Part shown: positions 17,141 to 26,050 of the stretch, piece after piece
How the letters are laid out: every line of letters begins with the position of its first letter
Numbering within the stretch: position 1 is the first letter of the stretch
NCBI RefSeq assembly: GCF_023206395.1
Contig: NZ_CP066150.1
Location: forward strand, 186,001-250,000
Direction of reading: 5' to 3'
Source of the DNA: Vibrio sp. ED004
GTDB lineage: Bacteria; Pseudomonadota; Gammaproteobacteria; Enterobacterales; Vibrionaceae
Length of the DNA: 64,000 nucleotides
The notes under the pieces: generated by a model
What the model saw: the letters and a program-made list of their open reading frames with translations, nothing else
What the model was told of the DNA's origin: nothing
The model's database searches: none
Program-made: the position numbers and the translations under genes

Positions 17141-18934
17141 TTAAATCCTTACATCGTGGCGTTGGTCACGCCCCCAAACCAAATTGATGATCGCTCGTGA
17201 AGCAAAAATGCCCGTAAACATACTGGTTAGAAGACCTAAACCCAGCGTCAGAGCGAAGCCCTGAATTGGGCCATTACCAATGGTATATAGAGCCACAGCA
17301 ACGATCATGGTGGTGACGTTAGCATCGAAAATTGACGAGAATGCGCTATCGAAACCACGATCAATAGAGCTAGCAAAACTGCGTCCTTCTTTCATCTTGT
17401 CTCGAATACGCTCGAAGATAAGCACGTTAGTGTCCACCGCCATACCGACGGTCAGTACCAAGCCCGCAATACCCGGCAGAGTTAAAACCGCACCCGGTAA
17501 CAAGGCAATCAAACCAAACAACGTGGTCATATTAACCACCAATGCACAGTTCGCGACCCAACCAAGACGGCGGTACCATAGCGCCATAAACGTTAGAGTA
17601 AGACCAAGGCCAAGAGCCAAAGCAGCAAAGCCGTTGGTTACGTTTTCTGCACCCAAAGATGGGCCAATGGTACGCTCTTCAATGATAGTAACAGGCGCGG
17701 TTAATGAACCGGCACGTAACAGTAGAGCAAGCTCTTGTGCATCTGCCATGCTGCCTGCACCAGTGATTCTGAAGCGGCTACCCAGTTGAGATTGAATGTT
17801 TGCAACACTGATCACTTCACTGTCTTGTTTGCTGTTGCCTGCTCTATCACGACTGTATTCGCTGTACACCGTTGCCATTGGCTTACCAATGTTATGGCGA
17901 GAAAACTCAGACATTTTCTTACCACCAGAAGAATCCAGCGTGATGTTTACTTCTGCACTGCCCATCTCACCAATACCACTGCGAGCATCGATAATATGTT
18001 CACCGCTCAGTACTGCTTTGCGAGCAACCACTACACGATTACCATCTGAATCTTTCAGAGTTTGAGTATTGCGTGTTGGGTTGTCGTACACAGAGTAGAA
18101 CGCTAATGAAGCCGTAGCACCAATCACGTCTTTCGCGGCTGCAGGGTCTTGTACACCCGGCAATTCGATACGGATACGGCTTTCACCTTGGCGTTGAATC
18201 GATGCTTCAGTGATGCCTAGTTCTTCAATACGGCTGCGCATGATTTGCAGGTTTTGCTGAACCGTTAGGTTGCGTAGCGTTCTTTGCTCTTCTTCAGACT
18301 GAGTTAACGTTAGTGATTTATCTGAACGATCACGTTGCCATTGTGGGAACTCTTCACGAATCAGTTTTTGTGCTTTCTCGAAATCGGCGTCGGTACGGAA
18401 ATCAAACTGAACTTGGTTATTCACCACTTTACCGCGTGCATAACGTATTTGGCTGGTGATCTCGTCGACCACAGATTGCGCTTGTGCGTGATAAACTGGT
18501 TCCATGTCCACTTCAAGCAGGAACTGCACACCACCACGTAAATCAAGACCTAGCTGAATCGGTGCAAAGCCCAAATCAGTCAGCCATTTAGGTGCAGCAG
18601 GCTCCATAGCAAGCGCAACCGTCGCGTTGTCGAGGAAGCGCTCATTAAGCACTTCTTTGGCTTTCGCTTGTTGCTCTGCATCTTCTAAAATCACGACTAA
18701 GCGTTTGTCTTTTTGAAAGGCTGATTTGGCTTGAATGCCTTCGCTAGCAAGATATTGCGTCACTTGAGTGGCGTCGATCGTCTGCTCAGAGCGATTACTG
18801 ATTTGAACCGAGGCGTCTTCGCCAAACCAAGAAGGTAGAGCGCTTAGAATCATGATGATGATGGTGGCGATAAGCACCACGTATTTCCACTTTGAGTAGT
18901 GGTTGATTTGTTTTCTTGGAATGCGTTTTTTCAC
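17141..18934 (-). CDS. secD: Protein translocase subunit SecD (second copy, SecD2)
   Basis: A 597-residue protein with one N-terminal membrane segment, a large periplasmic domain (GLDLRGGVQFLLEVD near residue 135 is the SecD signature) and five C-terminal segments holding LTVGMAVDTNVLIFERIRDK. I prefer the GTG at 18934, which is 9 bases from AGAAGAG; a TTG at 18940 is only 3 bases from it. The 277-base leader after vemP contains a long stem (18955-19053) ending just before the ribosome site, in line with VemP-controlled translation of secD2. Confidence 0.9.
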   Translation of the reverse strand: MKKRIPRKQINHYSKWKYVVLIATIIIMILSALPSWFGEDASVQISNRSEQTIDATQVTQYLASEGIQAKSAFQKDKRLVVILEDAEQQAKAKEVLNERFLDNATVALAMEPAAPKWLTDLGFAPIQLGLDLRGGVQFLLEVDMEPVYHAQAQSVVDEITSQIRYARGKVVNNQVQFDFRTDADFEKAQKLIREEFPQWQRDRSDKSLTLTQSEEEQRTLRNLTVQQNLQIMRSRIEELGITEASIQRQGESRIRIELPGVQDPAAAKDVIGATASLAFYSVYDNPTRNTQTLKDSDGNRVVVARKAVLSGEHIIDARSGIGEMGSAEVNITLDSSGGKKMSEFSRHNIGKPMATVYSEYSRDRAGNSKQDSEVISVANIQSQLGSRFRITGAGSMADAQELALLLRAGSLTAPVTIIEERTIGPSLGAENVTNGFAALALGLGLTLTFMALWYRRLGWVANCALVVNMTTLFGLIALLPGAVLTLPGIAGLVLTVGMAVDTNVLIFERIRDKMKEGRSFASSIDRGFDSAFSSIFDANVTTMIVAVALYTIGNGPIQGFALTLGLGLLTSMFTGIFASRAIINLVWGRDQRHDVRI

Positions 18935-18954
18935 AGTCAAGATCTCTTCTTTTT

Positions 18955-19053
18955 ACCAATCACCGTAAATACGTGCTCAAAAATAGCGCCGAAAAAAAGC
19001 AGTGATCGAGCATTTTAACCAGCTAGGGTGACCAGTTATTTACTACGATTGGT
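18955..19053 (-). promoter_or_regulatory. Stem-loop in the secD2 leader, candidate VemP-controlled switch
   Basis: On the mRNA strand, ACCAAUC-GUA-GUAAAU (19053-19038) can pair with AUUUAC-GGU-GAUUGGU (18970-18955): 13 perfect pairs around a three-base interval that allows two G-U pairs. The 3' arm ends 5 bases before AGAAGAG, the secD2 ribosome site, so the structure may limit ribosome access. In V. alginolyticus an arrested ribosome on vemP is known to open a stem that blocks secD2; here the same role is inferred. Confidence 0.6.
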
Positions 19054-19211
19054 ATAACTAATGTTTTGCGAACACGATCGATAGCCGAAACCTGAACAAG
19101 CTGATTGAACGGTAGTGATGCTAAAGCTGATGTCGCTATGTTTGTCTTGGTTAATTGGCAAGATCAACGGGCACAAGTGACCATCAATACGACCAATTTA
19201 GGGTCAAACGA

Positions 19212-19718
19212 TTAGCTAAGAAGTTCTCGGAAATGCGAGTATTGGATATTGCCCTCTTTCCACCCCGAAAGCCGGGAGGACGGAGAACTCACAATGCTGG
19301 TCCAATGCTGCTTGGAATCCAACAGCGGCGTGTTGACAAGCAGAGAAGCCAGTAGTGATGGGGGAGAGAAATCGATCAGTAGATGATAAGCAGGCTCAAG
19401 ATCGGCCACGCTTTCTTGCTCGTTGCTGAGCATACGTCTAAAGGTTACCGCTTGGAGACTCGATTCAGTGTCGTGATAATTGGAACTATCACCTAAAGAC
19501 GCAGTGTCAAACTGAACCTGATCGCATTCCATGTAGCTCGACGGGTTATCCGCAGCAGCTTGTTTACAAAGATTATTCTGCGAAGGCTGCTCTTGAGCCG
19601 AGTATATTTGAAATGGCTTAGAAGGAAACGAATAGCCGTTAGAATTCACTAAGCCAAAGCTCAGTAAAAACAACATTAAGACTAATCGTGTACCCAGTTT
19701 AAGCAATCTAATATCCAA
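19212..19718 (-). CDS. vemP: VemP-like secretion-monitoring arrest peptide
   Basis: A 168-residue protein with a signal peptide (residues about 1-28, LVLMLFLLSFGLVNSNG) and a C-terminus reading SSRLSGWKEGNIQY close to the end. Position upstream of secDF2, length and the SGWKE..N..Y motif match VemP, whose translation stalls near its last residues until SecDF activity pulls the chain. From memory, V. alginolyticus VemP has 159 residues with key Trp143 and Gln156; here Trp153 aligns, but the residue matching Gln156 is Leu166 and the last ten residues differ. Translation starts at TTG 19718 (GAGA seven bases upstream). Confidence 0.82.
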   Translation of the reverse strand: MDIRLLKLGTRLVLMLFLLSFGLVNSNGYSFPSKPFQIYSAQEQPSQNNLCKQAAADNPSSYMECDQVQFDTASLGDSSNYHDTESSLQAVTFRRMLSNEQESVADLEPAYHLLIDFSPPSLLASLLVNTPLLDSKQHWTSIVSSPSSRLSGWKEGNIQYSHFRELLS

Positions 19719-19824
19719 ACAACATTCTCGTAGATCGTCAATCTACAATACAAATGAAACGCTGTCTTGATTTAAAACATTTTTTTAGAAAATGATACGA
19801 TGCAACCGATTAAGCGTTCTCGAA

Positions 19825-19848
19825 TTTTAGATTTACATAGATCTAAAA
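19825..19848. promoter_or_regulatory. Inverted repeat TTTTAGAT-N8-ATCTAAAA upstream of vemP
   Basis: A perfect 8-base inverted repeat with an 8-base spacer lies about 105 bases before the vemP start. It could be an operator for vemP-secDF2 transcription. No regulator is identified. Confidence 0.35.
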
Positions 19849-19898
19849 CGGCTTAGCAACAGGTGATACATAGACGTTATGAATGGTGGAAAAATAAC

Positions 19899-19925
19899 AA
19901 AGCCAAGCGGTGATCGCTTGGCTTT
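19899..19925 (-). terminator. Terminator after M16 peptidase A
   Basis: Perfect stem AAAGCCAAGCG / CGCTTGGCTTT with a 5-base loop, followed on the minus strand by GTTATTTTT, about 37 bases after the stop of the M16 gene. Confidence 0.85.
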
Positions 19926-19961
19926 GGGTTGTCTCTTTCTGTTGGTTTCAAGCTTTAGGCT

Positions 19962-22730
19962 TTAGGCTTTAGGACGCATGATGTTCTTAACCTTACGACT
20001 ATTTTCACCAAAAATGCGTTGGACAAGTTGATTCATGTCTTCCGCAGTGATCGATCTCGCAACCCGCTCAACTTGAGACAAAGCGTCGACACCGTAACCA
20101 TGTAGCAGATAACGAGACACATACCATGCTTGGTCGATAGAGCCATTCTCTAGAGGCGTAAAGTCAGCTTCAAACTGCTTCACAACTGCTTGCATTTCCT
20201 TTTCAGAGACGCCTTGTAAAAGGTCTGTAATCACCTTATCGATCGCCACTTCGACTTGTTCAACGTTCTCTGGCGCTATCATCGCACCAATAACCCACTC
20301 ATCACTCAACTCGCTGTCTGCGGATGCTGAATACGTATAAGGCGAGTAATCTAAGCTCAACTCTTCACGAATATAAGTATCTAAACGAGTCGCTAGCAAG
20401 CGTTGCAGTAAGTCTTCCATGAAAACATCTTTTGCCGACATTTTAACTTCAACGCTAGGCTCAGAGATAACTCGTAAAACGTACTCTGCACTATTCACAT
20501 TGTTGATGGCTAAATCAATGCGTGATTCTGATGGCTTCTTGTAAGCCACGTTAAAGTCAGGAACCTCGGCTTTCTCTAATGGAATCGAAGCCAAGTATTG
20601 CTGAACCAAAGGTTTTAATTCACTTGGGTCGATGTCACCCACGATCACCAATTGGTTATGTCTCATTTGACCAAACAACTGCTGATGAAGATTAGCGACG
20701 TCTTCCACAGAAACCGCTTCAACACGTTCTTTATCAACAAAGAGGTGGCGACTATCCTGATGATAGATGTTCTGGTTTCTTGCGCGTTCAAACTGACCAA
20801 CAGGGCTGCTCAAGAAAGATTCTTGACCTTGTACAAACTCCTGCTTCACTGCCTCTAACTGCTCGGGAACAATTTTAGGCGCAGTGATGAAGGTATAAAG
20901 CGCTGCAAACGTATCTTTAAGTCCGTCTTTATTGATATTAAATTCAATACCATGACGAGTATTACCAATGAAGGAATCGGCACGAATATTTTCACGATCA
21001 AAGTACGCTAAAAGCTCAGAGCCCGTAAACTCACCGGCACCGCTTCGAGCGAAGGTAGGTAATGCAACCTCAACCGCTGGGTACAAGCTCGGATCCAAAG
21101 CGGCTTTTCCACCGAGGCTCATGTACATCACCCCAACATCATCACCTGCCACATAATCACGCAGGTACCACATATCGATACCATTGCTTAACGTCCACTT
21201 TTGGATGTATGGGTCTACAGACATTTGTTCAGCAAGTACAACCTCACCTTGCGAGCTAGGTATAGCAAAGGCACTGGCTGTTCCAATCGCAAGCGGCGGA
21301 ACTCCCGCCTCGCTATACGCGGCTTTTAAACTATCTAGAGAGTTAATGACCGCTGTTCTGTCTTCGGAATCATCCATCCCAATAACAATAAAGTAATCAT
21401 CAGAAAGTAGATTCTTGATGTTGTCGTTAATCACTTCAAGGCTCAAGTTAGCGATGAAAGCTTCCAAGCTGACTTGATAGTCTTTCTGTGATTGGACAAT
21501 TCGATCAGTGACTAACGTGCTCACTTTGTAGTTCGCGTGTTCAACGCTGTCCATTTTATCCCAGTCATGCTCAATGTTATCCAGCAAGTCTTGGTAGTAA
21601 TGCAGTTCGCCAACAATATCCGTTTCTGAAACACCAAAATCACGCAATGACGCCAATGTAGAAAGCAGATCTTTTTGGATAACTTCACGGTCTCTAGCCG
21701 GAAACCCAACACTTATTGACGAATAGTACAGAGCGCCCATTCGATAACTATCAGACGCAATCCATTGAGTCGGTAGCGCGGCATCATTGAACACCGCTTC
21801 TAATCGTCGTTGAATCAATTGTTGAGAGGTTTCATCTAACCTGCGTTGATTCTGCTGAGCATGACTTTCAACTCTATTTGAACCTCGGTTAAACGTCAGA
21901 GTGATGCTTGGCGCTTCTCTTCCTGCGTACTCAACATAATCATCTTCATTGAATGACGTCACTTTCTGTTTCTCTGGTCTCGGCGTATCACCCCGCTCCC
22001 AGCTCGAAAACTTTTCTTCAATGAGTGGAATCACGGTTTTGATGTCCACATCACCAGAAACGACCAGCTCAACTATTTGGGGTTGATACCAAGTCTGATA
22101 AAAGTTGGTGATACCTTGAGGAGTGGCATTCACAATCGACGATTTCGTCCCTAATGCATCTTGCGATTCGTACGGGCCGCCTTCAATGAAGTGATCATAA
22201 TATATATCTCCGAATGACTTATCATCGAGGCGAGCCATACGGAACTCACCAAGAACCACGCCTTTTTCTTTTTCGACTTCTGAACTTGATAGATCCAGGC
22301 CATCACCAATGTCACGCATCCACGTCAAAGCAGACTGCAATTGAATGTTATCTGGCAAATCTAACTGGTATACCGTCTCTTCATAAGAGGTGTAGGCATT
22401 AATATCTGCACCGAAGCTAGCGCCTGCATCTTCGAATAGACGAATCACGTCATTTTCAGAGAAATTTTTACTGCCATTGAATGCCATGTGTTCCAAAAAG
22501 TGCGCATAGCCTTCTTGTTGAGAAGTCTCTTGAATTGAGCCCGCATGCACGACTAAACGAACAGATACGGATTCTTCATGATCTGGATAAACATGATAAG
22601 TAAGGCCATTTTCTAGTTGGCCTGAAGTCCATGCCGGATCCGACTGGATTGGCATTTCGGTAATTTTTGATGTTGAGCTACAGCCAACTAAGGTGAGGCA
22701 TAGAGCCGTCGCTAAATAATATGTTTTCAT
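19962..22730 (-). CDS. M16 family zinc metallopeptidase, lipoprotein (copy A)
   Basis: A 922-residue protein with a lipoprotein signal (LVGC, Cys17) and two M16 halves. The first half has the inverted zinc motif HFLEH (residues 77-81, HxxEH) and a downstream GEFR glutamate region (about 155-160); the second half lacks HxxEH, as usual for the inactive half. M16 proteins of this size (PqqL/YhjJ-like) cleave small peptides inside a closed chamber in the periplasm. It is a tandem paralogue of the next gene upstream. The last codons overlap a threefold CCTAAAG repeat. Confidence 0.9.
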   Translation of the reverse strand: MKTYYLATALCLTLVGCSSTSKITEMPIQSDPAWTSGQLENGLTYHVYPDHEESVSVRLVVHAGSIQETSQQEGYAHFLEHMAFNGSKNFSENDVIRLFEDAGASFGADINAYTSYEETVYQLDLPDNIQLQSALTWMRDIGDGLDLSSSEVEKEKGVVLGEFRMARLDDKSFGDIYYDHFIEGGPYESQDALGTKSSIVNATPQGITNFYQTWYQPQIVELVVSGDVDIKTVIPLIEEKFSSWERGDTPRPEKQKVTSFNEDDYVEYAGREAPSITLTFNRGSNRVESHAQQNQRRLDETSQQLIQRRLEAVFNDAALPTQWIASDSYRMGALYYSSISVGFPARDREVIQKDLLSTLASLRDFGVSETDIVGELHYYQDLLDNIEHDWDKMDSVEHANYKVSTLVTDRIVQSQKDYQVSLEAFIANLSLEVINDNIKNLLSDDYFIVIGMDDSEDRTAVINSLDSLKAAYSEAGVPPLAIGTASAFAIPSSQGEVVLAEQMSVDPYIQKWTLSNGIDMWYLRDYVAGDDVGVMYMSLGGKAALDPSLYPAVEVALPTFARSGAGEFTGSELLAYFDRENIRADSFIGNTRHGIEFNINKDGLKDTFAALYTFITAPKIVPEQLEAVKQEFVQGQESFLSSPVGQFERARNQNIYHQDSRHLFVDKERVEAVSVEDVANLHQQLFGQMRHNQLVIVGDIDPSELKPLVQQYLASIPLEKAEVPDFNVAYKKPSESRIDLAINNVNSAEYVLRVISEPSVEVKMSAKDVFMEDLLQRLLATRLDTYIREELSLDYSPYTYSASADSELSDEWVIGAMIAPENVEQVEVAIDKVITDLLQGVSEKEMQAVVKQFEADFTPLENGSIDQAWYVSRYLLHGYGVDALSQVERVARSITAEDMNQLVQRIFGENSRKVKNIMRPKA

Positions 22731-22942
22731 AACAACCTCTTAATGTCATTCATCGACAATATACAGATTGAGTTAACGATTATTATTTAATATTGAACCC
22801 GATGAGTATCTTTGTGATCTGGATCTTTGTTTTATAAATCACCGTTCGATATGTAAGATCAGCTGTATTTACTGAAGTAGCACTTCAATAAGAACTTATG
22901 AAATCCATTTAAACACGCTTGCTAAATACCTTAAGTGAGCCT

Positions 22943-22987
22943 CTACATCCCTTTAAACAAAGCTTGCGAGGCTCGGCTAATAAGTGG
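22943..22987 (-). pseudogene. Relic of the 3' end of the LytTR regulator gene
   Basis: The minus strand reads LISRASQALFKGM followed by TAG, with a preceding Pro. This is the same as the last residues of the LytTR regulator gene at 26051-26881 (ISRASQALFKGM and TAG), with several base differences. No start or upstream coding sequence remains. It sits between the two M16 genes in the same orientation as the real gene does upstream of M16 copy B. Confidence 0.8.
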
Positions 22988-23019
22988 TTCTACCAAACCT
23001 CATAAAGATTCAGTGCAAT

Positions 23020-23048
23020 AAAAAAGCCAAATGCTGAACATTTGGCTT
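23020..23048 (-). terminator. Terminator after M16 peptidase B
   Basis: Perfect stem AAGCCAAATG / CATTTGGCTT with a 5-base loop and a following run of six T residues on the minus strand. Confidence 0.88.
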
Positions 23049-23112
23049 GGAAGTGAATCCATATATAAAGAGTAGAAGCGGCTTTCAAGAAAAACCACTC
23101 ACCTAACTAGAC

Positions 23113-25875
23113 CTAACCTTGTGGGCTTAACAAATTCTTCAACTGATAGCTGTTATCCCCAAAAATTTCTTTAGCATACTCTGTCATGTCTTGACTAGAA
23201 ATTGAGTCTGCCGTCCCCTGCAGGTCGAACAACACCTCAAAACCATAATCATGAATCAGATAACGAGAAATAAACCAAGCTTGTTCAGTAGGCTTATATT
23301 TAAGTGGAGTAAGGTCCGCCACTAGCTGCTTAGCGGCCGTTCGAGTCTCATCTTCAGAAATCCCTTTTGCCGCTCCAGCAATGACCTTATCAATCGCCTG
23401 TTCAATTTTATCTGAGTTTTCTGGAGCCGTTAAAGAGCCGATTAACCAGTCATAACTCGGCTCACTGTCTTGTGCGACCGAGTACACATAAGGCGCATAA
23501 TCCAAACCTAACTCTTCACGAACATAAGCCGTTAAACGTCTCGACAACACGCGCTGAAGCATATCGTCCATAAACACATCTTTTGCGGTTTTATCCCTAG
23601 CTTGCTGGGAAATCACACGTAATAAATACTGACTGCTGTCTTCATTATTGACGGATATATCCATTCGTTCTTTCGAATCAGGACTATAAGCCACCTGATA
23701 ATCAGGAGACACAGCTGCTTCTAATGGCAATGAAGCAACGTATTGACGCACAAGAGGCTTAATTTCAGCTGGATTAATATCAGCAACAATAACCAATGTG
23801 TTGTCTCTTAACTTTTGGAAGAGTTGATGATGCACATCTAGTATATCTTGCGACGTGACAGCCTTAATATCTTCACTTTCAAGCATCATGTGACGGCTGC
23901 TTGTTTGATAGCTATTGCGATTAACCATCTGAATAAACTGGCCAACTGGAGTTTCTAAATATGCTGTACGGTCTTGAGCAAATTCAGACTTCACAGCCTC
24001 AAGCTGATCACTGTCTATTTTAGGTTCAGTTACAATGGTGTGCAGCGCAGCTAGACCTTCTGCAAGCGTCTTTTTCTTGGCACTTATTTCTAGACCATGA
24101 TGAGTAAAGTTGATGAAGGGATAGATTTCAATGTCTTCGCGTCTCAAGTGAGCAGTTAACTCCGAACCACTAAATTTACCAACACCACTACGAACCGAAG
24201 CTGGCAGCGCAATCTCTACTGCAGGAAACAGCGAAGGATCCAGCGCCGCTTTTCCGCCCTCACTGGCATAGTAAACCCCAACACTATTACCAGCCTCAGA
24301 GTTACGGAGATACAAAACTTCAATGCCGTTGCTTAATGTCCACTGCTTCAAATTAGGATCGTCACTCACCTGAACTTGTTTTACAATTTCGCCTTGAGAC
24401 GCAGGCACACTAAACGCGGAGCTTGCAGTAACGAGCAATGGTCTGTTACCTGTCTTTTTATAGGCTTTTCTGACATCTTTTAGCTCGTTATTCATTGCCT
24501 GCAAGTCTTCTTTAAACGATAAACCTAATCCCAAAATATAAGGACTAGAAAGTAAATCATCTAAATTATCATTTACGGCCTCCAGATCAGTACTCGCAAG
24601 AAACTCTTTCAAACTCGACTTATAATCAAGCTGTGATTGAACCGTCTGGTTAATCACCAGTGCTGTCGACTTACCGTCAGCATGAGCCACTGCGTTCATT
24701 CTCTCCCAGTTAGACTTAATGTCATCAAGGTTCGCTTGGTATTGCTGTATCACACTCGTAAACTCATATTCGCTCACACCATGATCACGCAATGAGGCAA
24801 GAGTAGAAATAAACTGCTGCTGGCTTTGCTCTCGACTATCGACAGGAAAGCCAACCGTAGTAATAGAATACCTTTGGTACTCTAAGAAATAGGGAATCGA
24901 AGCAACCCATTGCACTGGCAACGCAGCGTCAACAAAATCTGAATTCAACCTTTGTTGGATAAGTTGCTGAGCAATATCATCTAGCCAAAGTTGATGTTGT
25001 TGCTCATGGCTGCGTGTCACTCTTTGCCCACGATCAATCACTATCCCGATGCTCGGAGGCTCGACCCCAGATCCATACGCCACAAAATCTTGAGTATTGT
25101 AATCCGCTGATGTGTTCTTCACGGGAACCGGTGTTGTGCCTCTTTGCCAGTCAGAGAAGCTTTCTTCAATCAAAGGGATCACTTCGGCTAGAGTAATATC
25201 ACCAGAGACAATCACCTCGGTTAACTGAGGTTGGTACCAGGTTTGATAATAGTTTTTTAATTCTTGAACATTCGCATTAGAAACGGATTCTTTATTGCCA
25301 ATGGGATCGTTGGTTTGGTAATTCGTGCCTTCAATCATATGATCGTAGAACTTAAATGAGAGCGGTTTATCTTCAACGCGTGTGTGTCGAAATTCCCCTA
25401 ATATCACACCTTTCTCTTTTTCGATTTCATCTTCAGACAGCAGTAAACCATCGCCAATATCTCTAAACCAAGCCAACGCTTTATCTAGATTCTTGTTATC
25501 GGGTAGATCTAACTTATAGAGGGTTTCTTGATAAGAGGTATAAGCATTTAAGTCGGCGCCAAAGCTAGCACCAGATTGCTCAAACAACTCTACTACATCA
25601 TTCCCTGAAAAATTTTTGCTGCCATTAAACGCCATATGCTCAACAAAATGGGCATAACCTTTTTGCTGTTCGCTCTCTTGGAAAGAGCCGGCATGCACAA
25701 GTAGGCGTACCGATACAGGTTGTTCTCGGTCAGGGTAAACGTGGTAGGTTAAGCCGTTATCTAATTTACCAGTGACCCAATATGGGTCGGATTTCAATAA
25801 CGTTTGTTGCTGAGGAGTAGAACTGCAACCTAGCAATGTGGAGCTCAATACGACGACTAAATAGTATGCTTTCAT
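23113..25875 (-). CDS. M16 family zinc metallopeptidase, lipoprotein (copy B)
   Basis: A 920-residue protein, closely similar along its length to copy A. The lipobox is LLGC (Cys17), and the zinc motif is HFVEH (residues 76-80). I start at the ATG at 25875 (ribosome site GAGA), because MKAYYLVVVL gives the signal peptide that copy A also has; a longer form from 25938 would spoil it. It follows the LytTR gene with a 175-base gap and has its own terminator. The two peptidases probably differ in peptide preference; targets are unknown. Confidence 0.9.
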   Translation of the reverse strand: MKAYYLVVVLSSTLLGCSSTPQQQTLLKSDPYWVTGKLDNGLTYHVYPDREQPVSVRLLVHAGSFQESEQQKGYAHFVEHMAFNGSKNFSGNDVVELFEQSGASFGADLNAYTSYQETLYKLDLPDNKNLDKALAWFRDIGDGLLLSEDEIEKEKGVILGEFRHTRVEDKPLSFKFYDHMIEGTNYQTNDPIGNKESVSNANVQELKNYYQTWYQPQLTEVIVSGDITLAEVIPLIEESFSDWQRGTTPVPVKNTSADYNTQDFVAYGSGVEPPSIGIVIDRGQRVTRSHEQQHQLWLDDIAQQLIQQRLNSDFVDAALPVQWVASIPYFLEYQRYSITTVGFPVDSREQSQQQFISTLASLRDHGVSEYEFTSVIQQYQANLDDIKSNWERMNAVAHADGKSTALVINQTVQSQLDYKSSLKEFLASTDLEAVNDNLDDLLSSPYILGLGLSFKEDLQAMNNELKDVRKAYKKTGNRPLLVTASSAFSVPASQGEIVKQVQVSDDPNLKQWTLSNGIEVLYLRNSEAGNSVGVYYASEGGKAALDPSLFPAVEIALPASVRSGVGKFSGSELTAHLRREDIEIYPFINFTHHGLEISAKKKTLAEGLAALHTIVTEPKIDSDQLEAVKSEFAQDRTAYLETPVGQFIQMVNRNSYQTSSRHMMLESEDIKAVTSQDILDVHHQLFQKLRDNTLVIVADINPAEIKPLVRQYVASLPLEAAVSPDYQVAYSPDSKERMDISVNNEDSSQYLLRVISQQARDKTAKDVFMDDMLQRVLSRRLTAYVREELGLDYAPYVYSVAQDSEPSYDWLIGSLTAPENSDKIEQAIDKVIAGAAKGISEDETRTAAKQLVADLTPLKYKPTEQAWFISRYLIHDYGFEVLFDLQGTADSISSQDMTEYAKEIFGDNSYQLKNLLSPQG

Positions 25876-26050
25876 AACGATCTCTTTGAAGGGCTTTGCT
25901 CCAATATATCCGATCGCCAAAGTGTAATAATTCGCCATTAAATCAAACGACTAAAATTTTAGAGTCACTCGATATAAGTATGAAAATATTTGATTTATAA
26001 ATTACATAAATCAATTGTAAAGCCGATATGTCGCGCCTTTTGCTCGTTCT

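Noticed and set aside
22731..23112. Search for a whole gene between the two M16 genes
   Set aside because: Only the short LytTR relic and a terminator are present; no start codon or longer coding frame remains.
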